Shown here: positions 16,145 through 28,122 of the stretch, piece after piece
Layout: each line of letters opens with the position of its first letter
Position numbering within the stretch: the first letter of the stretch is position 1
Assembly (NCBI GenBank): GCA_963777485.1
Contig: CAVZQP010000002.1
Location: 310,001 to 374,000 of the forward strand
Length of the DNA stretch: 64,000 bases
From: Bog-473 sp963777485
Lineage (GTDB): Bacteria > Actinomycetota > Acidimicrobiia > Acidimicrobiales > RAAP-2
Reading direction: 5' to 3'
The notes under the pieces: generated by a model
The model's database searches: none
What the model saw: only the letters and a program-made list of their open reading frames with translations
What the model was told of the DNA's origin: nothing
Position numbers and translations under genes: made by a program

Positions 16145-16177
16145 GCGTCCGGAAAGGGCAAACACCTTGCCGCGGAC
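16145..16177. other. Nested hairpin upstream of purA
   Basis: Outer stem GTCCG/CGGAC (16147-16151, 16173-16177) encloses an inner stem GGCAA/TTGCC (16157-16161, 16167-16171) with loop ACACC. It lies 110-140 bases before the purA start. If a promoter lies upstream, this would be part of a structured leader; if the TACACT at 16244 is the -10 box, it is not transcribed with purA. It matches no riboswitch class I know. Confidence 0.3.
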
Positions 16178-16243
16178 CTCTCGGTCTCATTCCCGCTGCC
16201 TGTGCCGCTCCTAACTCCGTACGACCCCCATTTCGGGGGGCGG

Positions 16244-16249
16244 TACACT
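16244..16249 (+). promoter_or_regulatory. Candidate -10 box for the pur cluster
   Basis: TACACT fits the actinobacterial TAnnnT -10 pattern, about 37 bases before the purA GTG. A small CCCCC/GGGGG hairpin lies just upstream and no clear -35 is seen, so the call is tentative. Confidence 0.35.
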
Positions 16250-16286
16250 GGTGCGTAATCCGGCGTCTGAGCGAACGGAGAAGCGC

Positions 16287-17570
16287 GTGCCCGCAACCGT
16301 GGTGGTCGGGACCCAGTGGGGCGACGAGGGGAAGGGCAAGTTCACCGATCTCGTTGCGAGCGAGATGGACATGGTGGTGCGCTACCAGGGGGGCCACAAC
16401 GCCGGCCACCGCATCGTCGTCGACGGCGAGGCCTTCGCCCTCCAGCTGGTCCCGAGCGGCATCCTCTATGACCACATCACGCCGATCATCGGCAATGGCG
16501 TCGTGGTCGACCCCGCCGTGCTGCTCGAGGAACTCGATGCGCTCGCGGCCAAGGGCGTCAACACCAGTCGGCTCGTCGTCAGCGGCAACGCCCACCTGAT
16601 CATGCCGTACCACCAGGAGCTCGACCGGGTCACGGAGCGCTTCCTCGGCAAGAACGCGTTGGGCACGACCAAGCGTGGCATCGGCCCCGCCTACGCCGAC
16701 AAGGCGACGCGCGTGGGTATCCGGGTCCAGGACCTCTTCGACCCCAAGATCTTCCGCGAGAAGCTGGACGTGGCCCTCAAGGAGAAGAACGCCGTCCTGG
16801 CCAAGGTCTACAACCGCCTCCCGCTTGCGGCCGGCGACATCGCCGACAGCTACCTCGGCGAGTACGCCCCGCGGATCGAGCCAATGGTGGGCGACACGGT
16901 GGGCATGGTGCACGACGCCATGGACAAGGGGCGCCAGGTGCTCCTTGAGGGCGCACAGGCCACCTTCCTCGACCTCGACCACGGCACGTACCCGTTCGTC
17001 ACCTCCTCGAATCCGGTGGCCGGGGGTGCGTGCACCGGGTCCGGCCTCGGGCCGCGCGACATCGAGCGCGTCATCGGGATCGCGAAGGCTTACGTCACCC
17101 GCGTCGGCGCCGGCCCGTTCCCGACGGAGCAGGAGAACGACGTGGGCGAGCTGCTCGTCGAGCGTGGCCACGAGTTCGGCACGAACACCGGGCGTAAGCG
17201 CCGGTGCGGTTGGTTTGACGCCGTGATGCTGCGGCAGGCCGTCCGTCTCAACTCGCTCACCGAGGTCGCACTGACCAAGCTCGATGTCCTCGATACGTTC
17301 GAGTCGGTGAAGGTGTGCGTCGCCTACGAGGCCGACGGCATCCGCTACACGCACGTGCCGTACCACCAGTCGACCTTCCACAAGGTGGTTCCCGTCTACG
17401 AGGAGCTGCCGGGTTGGCGGACCGACCTCACCGCGGCCACAGCGCCGGGCGATCTGCCTCAGGCCGCCTGTAATTACATCGCGTTCCTCTCCGAGCAGAT
17501 CGGTGTCCCAGTCCGCTTGGTTGGCGTCGGCCCCGGCCGCGAGCAGACCGTCACCTTCGCCACCGCGTGA
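16287..17570 (+). CDS. purA: Adenylosuccinate synthetase
   Basis: A 427-residue enzyme converting IMP, aspartate and GTP to adenylosuccinate, the first step to AMP. The GTP loop QWGDEGKGKFTDL lies near the N-terminus, followed by RYQGGHNAGH, the catalytic signature GTTKRGIGPAYADKATRVGIR, EGAQATFLDLDHGTYPFVTSSN and TTGRKRRCGW-like TGRKRRCGWFDA. GTG 16287 has GGAG six bases upstream and gives the family length; an earlier in-frame GTG at 16251 is not favoured. First gene of the compact pur cluster; its stop overlaps the purD start (GTGA). Confidence 0.97.
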   Translation: MPATVVVGTQWGDEGKGKFTDLVASEMDMVVRYQGGHNAGHRIVVDGEAFALQLVPSGILYDHITPIIGNGVVVDPAVLLEELDALAAKGVNTSRLVVSGNAHLIMPYHQELDRVTERFLGKNALGTTKRGIGPAYADKATRVGIRVQDLFDPKIFREKLDVALKEKNAVLAKVYNRLPLAAGDIADSYLGEYAPRIEPMVGDTVGMVHDAMDKGRQVLLEGAQATFLDLDHGTYPFVTSSNPVAGGACTGSGLGPRDIERVIGIAKAYVTRVGAGPFPTEQENDVGELLVERGHEFGTNTGRKRRCGWFDAVMLRQAVRLNSLTEVALTKLDVLDTFESVKVCVAYEADGIRYTHVPYHQSTFHKVVPVYEELPGWRTDLTAATAPGDLPQAACNYIAFLSEQIGVPVRLVGVGPGREQTVTFATA

Positions 17571-18853
17571 GGGTCTGCGTCGTCGGCAGCGGAGGACGCG
17601 AGCATGCGCTCGCCCATACGCTGGCGCGCACGGCGGACGTCGTCGTCACGCCGGGGAACCCCGGCATGGCCCTTCCGATCACCGTCGCCGACGCGCACGT
17701 AGAGGACGTCGAGGCCGACCTCTACGTGATCGGCCCCGAGGCGCCGCTTGTGGCCGGCCTTGCGGACACGCTGCGCAACCGGGGGAAGGCGGTCGTCGGG
17801 CCAGGCGCCGACGGCGCTCTCTTGGAAGGGTCAAAGGCATTCATGAAGGAGACGCTCGGGGCCGCCGGCGTCCCGACGGCCCGCTTCGCCACGTTCGACT
17901 CGCTGCAGACCAAGGAGGCGCTGGCCTATCTCGAGACCATGCCCGGGCCGTGGGTGATCAAGACGGATGGCTTGGCCGCGGGCAAGGGCGTGCTCGTGGC
18001 GCGCACGATCGAGGATGCACGCGCCGACGTCACCGCCAAGCTGTCGGGCGCCGCGTTCGGCGACGCCGGCCGCCATGTCGTGATCGAGGAGGGCCTCGAG
18101 GGTGAGGAGTGCTCGCTACTCGTGCTTTGCGACGGCACCAGGGCTGTTCCGCTCGTGCCCGCGCAGGACTTCAAGCGGATCGGTGACGCCGACCACGGGC
18201 CCAACACGGGCGGCATGGGCGCCTACGCGCCGATGCCCCAGGTGCGCGCCGCGGAAGTCGACCACATCATGGACACAGCGGTGCGGCCGCTGGTCGAGGA
18301 GCTGCGACGCCGTGACATCGACTACCGCGGCGTGCTCTATGCCGGGCTCATGCTGACGGACCAGGGACCTAAGGTGATCGAGTACAACGTCCGCTTCGGC
18401 GACCCCGAGGCCCAGGTCGTGTTGCCGCTGCTTGCATCCGACCCGGCTGAGCTGCTCCTCGCCGTGGCGAACGGCGTGCTGGACGAGGCAGACCCCCCGG
18501 CCTTCGCCGACGCCGCCGCGGTGTGCGTGGTGCTGGCGTCGGCGGGCTACCCCGAGAGCCCACGGCTCGGCGACGAGATCGAGGGCCTCCGGGCCGACGG
18601 TCAGTCCATCGCTGACGTCGAAGGCGCCGTCGTATTCCACGCCGGCACGGGAAGGCACGGTGCGGAGGGTCCTTTCCATACGGCCGGAGGTCGCGTCCTC
18701 GGCGTCACCGCGGTCGCGCCGACCCTGGCTGAGGCGCGGGACAACGCGTATGCCGCCGCCGCGCCGATTGAATGGGAGGGCATGCAGCTGCGCCACGACA
18801 TTGCGGCCCAGGCGGCCGGCGCGGGAGTGGCGGCGCGGGAGCCGGTCCGGTGA
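17567..18853 (+). CDS. purD: Phosphoribosylamine-glycine ligase (GAR synthetase)
   Basis: A 428-residue ATP-grasp ligase making glycinamide ribonucleotide (second step of IMP synthesis). It begins MRVCVVGSGGREHALAHTL (N-domain). The ATP-grasp region contains KTDGLAAGKGV and VIEEGLEGEECSLL, then the PurD signature FGDPEAQVVLPLL with the metal-binding EYNVRFGDPE. Start GTG 17567 overlaps the purA stop by four bases; the end overlaps purB the same way. Full length, monofunctional. Confidence 0.97.
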   Translation: MRVCVVGSGGREHALAHTLARTADVVVTPGNPGMALPITVADAHVEDVEADLYVIGPEAPLVAGLADTLRNRGKAVVGPGADGALLEGSKAFMKETLGAAGVPTARFATFDSLQTKEALAYLETMPGPWVIKTDGLAAGKGVLVARTIEDARADVTAKLSGAAFGDAGRHVVIEEGLEGEECSLLVLCDGTRAVPLVPAQDFKRIGDADHGPNTGGMGAYAPMPQVRAAEVDHIMDTAVRPLVEELRRRDIDYRGVLYAGLMLTDQGPKVIEYNVRFGDPEAQVVLPLLASDPAELLLAVANGVLDEADPPAFADAAAVCVVLASAGYPESPRLGDEIEGLRADGQSIADVEGAVVFHAGTGRHGAEGPFHTAGGRVLGVTAVAPTLAEARDNAYAAAAPIEWEGMQLRHDIAAQAAGAGVAAREPVR

Positions 18854-20154
18854 TCCCGCGCTACTCGCCGCCCGACATGGCGGCCCTCTTCAGTGACCAA
18901 GCCCGGTTCGCCATGTGGCTCGAGGTCGAGCTCTTGGCCACGGAGGCTCAGGCGGCGCTCGGCAACGTGCCGGCGGAAGATGCCGCGACCTGCCGGGCCA
19001 AGGCGCCCACGGTCGACGACGTCTTCGTGGCCGACGTGCTCGAGCGCGAAAAGGTCACCGACCACGACGTGGCCGCGTTCGTCGACGTCGTCCAAGAGCG
19101 GATCGGAGCCCCGGCCGGTTCGCACATCCACTACGGGCTTACGTCCTCGGACGTGGTGGACACCGCGTTGTGCGCCGGCCTTACCAAGGCGGCGGACCTC
19201 CTGCTCGCCGATCTCGATGCGTTCGTGGCCGTGCTGAAGGCGCGGGCCCTCGAGCTGCTGCGGGTACCGGTCACCGGGCGCACGCACGGCATGCACGCCG
19301 AGCCGACCACCTTCGGCGCGAAATACGCGTTGTGGGCGCTGCAGGCGGACCGCGACCGCCGGCGCATGCGGGCAGCCCGCGAGGCGATCGCCGTCGGCAA
19401 GCTCTCTGGCGCTGTCGGCACCTACTCGAACATCGATCCAGCGGTCGAGGCGCGGGTGTGCGCCGCCCTCGGCCTCACGCCGATACCGGCGACCCAGGTC
19501 GTCCCCCGGGACCGCCACGCCGAGTATTTCTACGCCTGCGCATCCATCGGCGCGACCGTCGAGCTGATGTGCACCGAGGTCCGCCACCTCGCTCGCAGCG
19601 AGGTGGGCGAAGCGGAGGAACCGTTCGGTGCTGGTCAAAAGGGCAGCTCGGCGATGCCCCACAAGCGAAACCCCATCCTCTCCGAGCGCCTGTGCGGACT
19701 GGCCCGTCTCCTGCGCGGCTACCTCGGCGCCGGGCTCGAGGACGTGGCCTTGTGGCACGAGCGGGACATCTCGCACAGCTCGGTGGAGCGCGTCGCGCTG
19801 CCCGACGCATCGATGCTTGCCTGCTACATGCTGCGCAAGGCGACCGGGTTGGCCGAGGGCCTCGTCATCCACCCCGAGCGTGCTCTCCACAACTTGACCG
19901 AGGGCTCTCTCGGTCTCGTGTTCTCCCAGTCCGTTCTTCTCGCGCTCGTCTCCGCCGGCCTCACCCGCGACGAGGCGTACCGGATCGTCCAGCGTGACGC
20001 GCGCGCGACCTGGTCCGAGCGCCGGCCGTTCCGCGCTGTCCTCGAGGCGGATGCCGAGGTCACGCTCACTCCCGCCCAACTCGACGAGGCGTTCGACCTG
20101 GAGCGCACGCTGCGCCATGTCGACCGCTTTGCCGACGCGCTCGTCGCGCTGTGA
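18850..20154 (+). CDS. purB: Adenylosuccinate lyase
   Basis: A 434-residue fumarase-superfamily lyase acting twice in purine synthesis (SAICAR to AICAR, adenylosuccinate to AMP). The signature GSSAMPHKRNPILSER with the catalytic Ser loop is present, as are the His motif TGRTHGMHAEPTTFG and 'HYGLTSSDVVDTAL'. The real start is GTG 18850 (MIPRYSPPDMAALFSDQ), four bases inside purD; the longer open frame upstream is read-through of purD sequence. The stop overlaps purC. Confidence 0.97.
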   Translation: MIPRYSPPDMAALFSDQARFAMWLEVELLATEAQAALGNVPAEDAATCRAKAPTVDDVFVADVLEREKVTDHDVAAFVDVVQERIGAPAGSHIHYGLTSSDVVDTALCAGLTKAADLLLADLDAFVAVLKARALELLRVPVTGRTHGMHAEPTTFGAKYALWALQADRDRRRMRAAREAIAVGKLSGAVGTYSNIDPAVEARVCAALGLTPIPATQVVPRDRHAEYFYACASIGATVELMCTEVRHLARSEVGEAEEPFGAGQKGSSAMPHKRNPILSERLCGLARLLRGYLGAGLEDVALWHERDISHSSVERVALPDASMLACYMLRKATGLAEGLVIHPERALHNLTEGSLGLVFSQSVLLALVSAGLTRDEAYRIVQRDARATWSERRPFRAVLEADAEVTLTPAQLDEAFDLERTLRHVDRFADALVAL

Positions 20155-21056
20155 CCACCGACGCCGCCGCGCTGCCCCTGGTCCACTCGGGCAAGGTCCG
20201 CGAGCTTTACGACGCCGGTGAGGACCGCCTGCTTATGGTGGCGTCGGACCGAGTGAGCGCGTTCGACGTCATCATGGCCGAGCCCATCGCCGACAAGGGC
20301 CGGGTGCTCACCGCCATGACGTGGTTCTGGTGCGAGGAGATGGCCGACGTGCTGCCCGGCACCATCCTCGCCGTCGACCCCGTGGACATAGAAATGCAGC
20401 TGGGCGGCCTCGCCGTGCCGACCGCGTGGGCCGGCCGGGCGACGCTCGTGAGCCGCGCCGAGATGCTCGACCTCGAGTGCATCGTCCGGGGCTACCTGGC
20501 CGGCCAGGCGTGGGAGGAATACGAGAAGTCGGGCACCGTGCACGGCATGGCCATGCCGGGGGGCCTCAAGCTGGCGAGCAAGCTAGACGAGCCGATGTTC
20601 ACGCCCTCGACGAAGGCGACCGAAGGGCACGACTTGAACATCGACTTCGCTGCCGCCGTCGACCTCGTCGGCGCCGAGGCCGCGCTCCAGGCCAAGACGG
20701 TCTGCCTCGAGCTCTACACCCGCGCCGCCGCCCGCGCCGCCGCCGCCGGGTTCGTGCTGGCCGACACGAAATTCGAGCTGGGCTACGTCGACGGATTGCT
20801 CAGCCTCTGCGACGAGGTCTGCACGCCCGACTCCTCCCGGCTGTGGCCGGCGGATCAGGTGGTGCCGGGCACCACACCGCCGGCGTTCGACAAACAGCCG
20901 CTCCGCGACTGGCTCGCCGCGCAGCCCTGGGACCGCAAGCCTCCGCCGCCGACGCTGCCGAGTGACGTCCAGCAAGCGATGTCGGCGCGCTACGTCGCGG
21001 CGTACGAGCGGGTGACAGGACGCTCGCTGGACGACTGGTACGGTGCGCAAGCATGA
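20151..21056 (+). CDS. purC: SAICAR synthetase
   Basis: A 301-residue phosphoribosylaminoimidazole-succinocarboxamide synthase, at the longer end of the family (as in yeast and actinobacteria, rather than the roughly 237 residues of E. coli). Motifs: HSGKVRELYDAG (glycine-rich loop), VASDRVSAFDVIM, ECIVRGYLAGQAWEEY, DTKFELGY. It joins CAIR and aspartate using ATP. GTG 20151 overlaps the purB stop; the end overlaps purS (ATGA). Confidence 0.97.
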   Translation: MTTDAAALPLVHSGKVRELYDAGEDRLLMVASDRVSAFDVIMAEPIADKGRVLTAMTWFWCEEMADVLPGTILAVDPVDIEMQLGGLAVPTAWAGRATLVSRAEMLDLECIVRGYLAGQAWEEYEKSGTVHGMAMPGGLKLASKLDEPMFTPSTKATEGHDLNIDFAAAVDLVGAEAALQAKTVCLELYTRAAARAAAAGFVLADTKFELGYVDGLLSLCDEVCTPDSSRLWPADQVVPGTTPPAFDKQPLRDWLAAQPWDRKPPPPTLPSDVQQAMSARYVAAYERVTGRSLDDWYGAQA

Positions 21057-21304
21057 GGTTCCGCGCACGTGTCGAGGTGCAATTGCGCCCTGGCATAGCG
21101 GATCCCGAGGGAGCGACGATCGAGCGCGCGCTGCCCGCGCTCGGCTTCGACGGCGTGGCGCACGTGCGGGCGGGCCGCTCCTTCAGCTTCGAGGTGGACG
21201 CGCCGGACGAGGGCACCGCGCGCACGACCGCCACCGAGCTTGCCGACCGCCTGCTGGCCAACCCCGTGATCGAGCAGAGCAGGCTCGAGCTCGAGGCGAT
21301 CTGA
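21053..21304 (+). CDS. purS: FGAM synthase subunit PurS
   Basis: An 83-residue protein. PurS is the small structural subunit that links PurQ and PurL in the three-part phosphoribosylformylglycinamidine synthase of Gram-positive bacteria. The pattern LRPGIADPEGATIERALPALGF...VRAGRSFSFEV...LADRLLANPVIE is the family signature. It overlaps purC by four bases and ends one base before the purQ start. Confidence 0.95.
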   Translation: MRFRARVEVQLRPGIADPEGATIERALPALGFDGVAHVRAGRSFSFEVDAPDEGTARTTATELADRLLANPVIEQSRLELEAI

Positions 21305-21305
21305 C

Positions 21306-21980
<675 letters not shown>

Positions 21981-21986
<6 letters not shown>

Positions 21987-21996
21987 GCGCTCAGGC
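21981..21996. terminator. 16-bp perfect palindrome spanning two convergent stop codons
   Basis: GCCTGAGCGCTCAGGC includes the purQ TGA (21984-21986) and the TGA of the minus-strand gene (21991-21993). It has no loop bases, so as RNA it would make only a short hairpin; it may be a protein site or coincidence of paired stops. Confidence 0.4.
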
Positions 21997-22419
21997 CCTT
22001 GCCCGCGAGATATCGGCCTTCTGCAACACCGTCGCGCTCACCCCTGCAGCGCGCCACGTCGAATACGTGATGCCCTTGCGCTCGCCGTAGGCCTTCGCCA
22101 CCTTGATGAACTCTTTCTCGAGTGCGGACATGTCCTTCACCTGGTCGACTCGTGAGCGCTCGTCGAGGAGGTCCTTCTGCTCCTGCAGCAGATGCAGCCG
22201 GGTCAGGGCGTCCGCCCCGGTCAACTGCGCGTCGATCGTGCCGAGCCGTTTGTCGATGGAGGCCACGGTGCGCTTGCGCCCCCGCCTCGGCTTGGAGGTC
22301 TCGAGAGCCTCGAGATAGTGGCGGACGGTTGCGCTCTCAGCGCGTCCCCGAGCGAGCGCGGCCTTGTGGCCGGTGCTCATGGGCTTGCGCGGAGCCGAGG
22401 TCTTTCCCTTTGGAGCCAT
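21991..22419 (-). CDS. Conserved actinobacterial protein of unknown function
   Basis: A 142-residue basic protein from ATG 22419. Residues 1-45 are rich in Lys, Arg, Ser and Ala (APKGKTSAPRKPMSTGHK) and look disordered or nucleic-acid-binding. The middle (about 60-105) is a predicted coiled coil. The C-terminal block 'VAKAYGERKGITYSTWRAAGVSATVL' looks like a small helical DNA-binding-like domain that I have seen in many actinobacterial hypothetical proteins. It interrupts the pur cluster on the opposite strand. Function unknown; nucleoid-associated binding is only a guess. Confidence 0.7.
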   Translation of the reverse strand: MAPKGKTSAPRKPMSTGHKAALARGRAESATVRHYLEALETSKPRRGRKRTVASIDKRLGTIDAQLTGADALTRLHLLQEQKDLLDERSRVDQVKDMSALEKEFIKVAKAYGERKGITYSTWRAAGVSATVLQKADISRARA

Positions 22420-22708
22420 GGCCCCATTGTGGCGCATCGAGCGGACACTTATCGACGAAAACAACAATCTTCCCGATGGTCATTTCCGTTCCGTCAAGCC
22501 ACCGATTCAGCGATCCCCTGTGGTTGCACATGCGCTATTGCGCCTCAGCAGAACAGCCATTTCGGCCATGGCGGCCGCCCGCTTCTGCCGTGGGTCGTCC
22601 CGGCAGGCGCCGTCCCGGCTGGACCAGCGGGGCCGGCCCTCCTCCGCCCCCGGTGTACGCCCAGAATTGCCTGGACAGAGGCGTCTGGCCTCTATCGTGG
22701 AAGCCATC

Positions 22709-24979
<2,271 letters not shown>

Positions 24980-25010
24980 CGCCGCAGGCCTGTGCGAGAA
25001 TAGGTGGCGC

Positions 25011-26456
25011 GTGAAGGAAGCTTGCGGTGTCTTCGGGGTCTACGCGCCCGGCAAGCGGGTGGCGAACCTCACCTTTGACGGCCTCTTCGCCCTGCAACAC
25101 CGGGGGCAGGAGTCTGCTGGCATGGCCGTCAGTGACGGCGACACCGTCACGGTGGTCAAGGACATGGGTCTCGTCGCCACGGTCTTCGACGAGCGCACCC
25201 TGTCCGGACTGTTCGGGCATTTGGCCGTCGGACACACGCGTTACTCAACGCATGGCTCGTCGGACTGGGCGGGTGCACAGCCCGTCTACCGTCCCGTCGG
25301 TCGGGCGGGATTCGCGCTGGGTCACAACGGGAATCTGACCAACACTGCGGCACTGGCCGAGAAGGTCGGCATGCTGCCGGGTTCCATTGCCACTGACAGC
25401 GATGTCGTCGCCGAGCTCCTCGCGCGTTCGTTCCCCGAGACCGAGAACCTGGCGACCGCGCTGCAGGCGGTGCTGCCGATTGTCGAGGGTGCGTTCTCGT
25501 TCGTCCTCATGAGTTCCGAGCGTCTCTTCGGCGTACGCGATCCGCACGGCTTCCGCCCCCTCTGCCTCGGAAGGTTGGGACCGGCGGCGGCCCCCGAAGG
25601 CTGGGTGCTCGCCTCCGAGACGCCGGCTCTGAGCGTCATCGGCGCCGAGTTCGTCCGCGAGGTAGCGCCCGGGGAAATGGTTGTGATCGACGAGGACGGA
25701 CCCCGCAGTATCGAGGTCCCCTGGTTGCGCGATATCGAACCCAGACTTTGCATCTTCGAATTTGCGTACATCGCCCGACCCGACAGTCGTCTTTACGGTC
25801 GCGAAGTTCACGAGACCCGATGCCGCATGGGCGAGCTGCTGGCGCTGCAGGCGCCCGCCGACGCTGACATGGTCATGGGCGTTCCCGAGTCGGGGGTGCC
25901 GGCGGCCGAAGGGTTCGCCCGGGCGAGCGGCATCCCGTACGGCCAGGGTCTCGTCAAGAATCGCTATATCGGCCGCTCATTCATCGCACCGGATCAACAG
26001 GAGCGGGCCGACGCAGTGCGCCGGAAACTCAACCCGCTGCGCGACGCCATCGCGGGCAAACGGCTCGTCGTCGTGGACGACTCCATCGTGCGCGGCACGA
26101 CGCAGCGCTCGGTCATCAAGATGCTCCGCGAAGCGGGAGCTGCCGAAGTGCACCTCCGCATCTCGTCGCCGCCCTGGCGCTGGCCTTGCTTCTACGGGAT
26201 CGACACGCCTTCGCACGAAGAGCTGCTTGCAACCGACCGTACGGTCGACGAGATGGCCGCCGTCCTCGGGGCAGACTCGCTGGCCCACATCAGCATCGAG
26301 AACCTGCGGGCGGCCATCGGGGCGGACGGCGGGTTCTGTGACGCATGCTTCACCGGGGACTACCCGACGCCCGTTCCGGCGGCGGCCACACCGGTTGTCA
26401 TCGGACGGTCCGAGCCCATGGCGTCGGCGCACCAGGCTGCGCTCCCCGGAGTCTGA
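25011..26456 (+). CDS. purF: Amidophosphoribosyltransferase
   Basis: A 481-residue enzyme committing PRPP to purine synthesis. After a four-residue propeptide (MKEA) comes the N-terminal nucleophile CGVFG, then FALQHRGQESAGM and GHTRYSTHGSS of the glutaminase domain, and in the phosphoribosyltransferase domain the PRPP loop LVVVDDSIVRGTTQR. Cys residues late in the protein (CGY/CDACF-like 'GFCDACFTGDYP') agree with the Fe-S form of Bacillus and actinobacteria. Start GTG 25011, 31 bases after purL; purM starts 4 bases after its stop. End-product feedback by AMP/GMP is known for the family. Confidence 0.96.
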   Translation: MKEACGVFGVYAPGKRVANLTFDGLFALQHRGQESAGMAVSDGDTVTVVKDMGLVATVFDERTLSGLFGHLAVGHTRYSTHGSSDWAGAQPVYRPVGRAGFALGHNGNLTNTAALAEKVGMLPGSIATDSDVVAELLARSFPETENLATALQAVLPIVEGAFSFVLMSSERLFGVRDPHGFRPLCLGRLGPAAAPEGWVLASETPALSVIGAEFVREVAPGEMVVIDEDGPRSIEVPWLRDIEPRLCIFEFAYIARPDSRLYGREVHETRCRMGELLALQAPADADMVMGVPESGVPAAEGFARASGIPYGQGLVKNRYIGRSFIAPDQQERADAVRRKLNPLRDAIAGKRLVVVDDSIVRGTTQRSVIKMLREAGAAEVHLRISSPPWRWPCFYGIDTPSHEELLATDRTVDEMAAVLGADSLAHISIENLRAAIGADGGFCDACFTGDYPTPVPAAATPVVIGRSEPMASAHQAALPGV

Positions 26457-26460
26457 GCTC

Positions 26461-27477
26461 GTGAGCGAGGGCGGCGCCACCTACGCGGCCGCCGGTGTGA
26501 ACATTGCCGCCGGCGACGCCGCGGTCGAGCGGCTCCGTTCCATGGTCGCCGGCATCGGCGGCTTCGGCGGCCAATTCCCGCTGGACATCAACCACTTCAC
26601 GCGGCCAGTGCTCGTTGCATCGACCGACGGAGTGGGCACGAAGCTCCTCGTCGCCCGCGCCACCGGGCGCTACGAGACCGTCGGAATCGACCTCGTCGCC
26701 ATGTGCGTGGACGACCTGGTTTGCGTCGGGGCCGAGCCGCTGTTCATGCTCGACTACATCGCTACGGGGAAGGTCGACCCCGAGCGGATCGCCACCGTGG
26801 TCAGCGGTGTCCACGAAGGATGTCGTCAGGCCGGCTGCTCGTTGATTGGCGGTGAGACGGCGGAGCACGCCGGCGTCATGACGCCCGACGAACTCGACCT
26901 TGCCGGCTTCGCTGTCGGAGCGATCGAAGAGGGGACCCAGCTTGGGCCGGAGCGGGTTGCCGCCGGTGACGTCGTAATCGGGTTGCCCTCGCCAGGCCTG
27001 CGCTCGAACGGCTACACCCTCGCTCGGCACGTCCTGCTCGAACGCGCGGGACTCGATCTCGGTGATCCCGCGTGGGAGGGGGCCGACGTCACGGTGGCCG
27101 ACGAGCTCCTGCGGCCGTCGGTCATCTACGCCCCATCAGTCCTGGCGGCACGCGCCGCCACCGGCGACACACTCCATGCGTGCGCGCACATCACCGGTGG
27201 AGGCATCGTGGGCAACGTGCCCCGGTCGCTGCCCGACGGCCTCGGCGCGGTGCTGCGACGGTCGGCCTGGGAGGAGCCCCGCATCTTCGAGGAGATACGC
27301 CAGCTCGGTGCCGTCGACGCGAACGAGATGGACCGTGTGTTCAACCGAGGCATCGGGATGGCATTGGTGGTCGGCTCCGAAGGGGTAGACGGCGTGCTCT
27401 CGGCGCTGGCCGCGTCGGGCCTGCCCGGCGCCCTCATCGGTGAGGTCGTGGTCGGGTCCGGCGTGCAGTTCGCATGA
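26461..27477 (+). CDS. purM: Phosphoribosylaminoimidazole synthetase (AIR synthase)
   Basis: A 338-residue enzyme closing the imidazole ring (FGAM to AIR). Motifs: TYAAAGVNIAAGDAAVERL, STDGVGTKLLVA, IDLVAMCVDDLVCVGAEPLFMLDY, LIGGETAEHAG, SPGLRSNGYTLAR and HITGGGIVGNVPR. The start is GTG 26461, five bases after the purF stop; the open frame runs far upstream as a shadow of purF. The stop overlaps the pyrE ATG. Confidence 0.96.
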   Translation: MSEGGATYAAAGVNIAAGDAAVERLRSMVAGIGGFGGQFPLDINHFTRPVLVASTDGVGTKLLVARATGRYETVGIDLVAMCVDDLVCVGAEPLFMLDYIATGKVDPERIATVVSGVHEGCRQAGCSLIGGETAEHAGVMTPDELDLAGFAVGAIEEGTQLGPERVAAGDVVIGLPSPGLRSNGYTLARHVLLERAGLDLGDPAWEGADVTVADELLRPSVIYAPSVLAARAATGDTLHACAHITGGGIVGNVPRSLPDGLGAVLRRSAWEEPRIFEEIRQLGAVDANEMDRVFNRGIGMALVVGSEGVDGVLSALAASGLPGALIGEVVVGSGVQFA

Positions 27478-28034
27478 CCAGCGACAGCCCGTATGCCGAG
27501 CTCCGCGCCCACCTTCTCGAGCACTCGGTGAAGACGGGGGACTTCACGCTCAAGTCGGGCCGCAAGAGCACCTGGTTCATCGACTCAAAACAGACCGTGT
27601 GCCGCCCTGAGGCGATGTTGCTGGTGGCCGACGCCGTCCTGTCGGTCGTTCCACCCGCCGCCACTGCCATTGGAGGGCTTACCATGGGGGCCGATCCGGT
27701 GGCGTTCGTGACCGCCGGCGTTGCCGCCACGCGCGGAAGGCCGCTCAAGGCCTTCAGCGTGCGCAAGGAGGCCAAGGACCACGGGGCCGGCGGACGGATA
27801 GCCGGCGCGCTGGACCCTGGCGACACGGTAGTTGTAACCGAGGACACGGTGACTCGTGGCACCTCACTCCTCGAGGCCGCCCACGCGGTTCAGGACGCCG
27901 GAGGGCAGGTTGCATTGCTCGTTGCTCTTGTCGACCGGGGCGGCACCGTCGAAGCGATGGCGGCCGCAGAAGGACTTGCGTTTCGTGCTGTCCTCACCGC
28001 GCCTGATCTCGGGTTTCCCTACGAAGGTGCCTGA
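27474..28034 (+). CDS. pyrE: Orotate phosphoribosyltransferase
   Basis: A 186-residue enzyme making OMP from orotate and PRPP in pyrimidine synthesis. The PRPP loop VVVTEDTVTRGTSLLEA is present, as are the orotate-binding start DFTLKSGRKSTWFID and the flexible loop RKEAKDHGAGGRIAG. It overlaps purM by four bases, so a pyrimidine enzyme is translationally coupled to the purine cluster; both pathways draw on PRPP. No terminator is evident before the next gene. Confidence 0.93.
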   Translation: MTSDSPYAELRAHLLEHSVKTGDFTLKSGRKSTWFIDSKQTVCRPEAMLLVADAVLSVVPPAATAIGGLTMGADPVAFVTAGVAATRGRPLKAFSVRKEAKDHGAGGRIAGALDPGDTVVVTEDTVTRGTSLLEAAHAVQDAGGQVALLVALVDRGGTVEAMAAAEGLAFRAVLTAPDLGFPYEGA

Positions 28035-28122
28035 GAAATTGTGAAAGAGGTCGTTGCCCTGCGGGCTTGCAGTCTCTAGATTGCAGTCGCCGCAGATCTT
28101 TGGCGGATCACGGAGGTGACGG

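Noticed and set aside
22364..22708. Extended N-terminus of PurL
   Set aside because: The extra 115 residues have no PurL similarity and overlap the start of the opposite-strand gene; ATG 22709 has a ribosome site and gives the family length.
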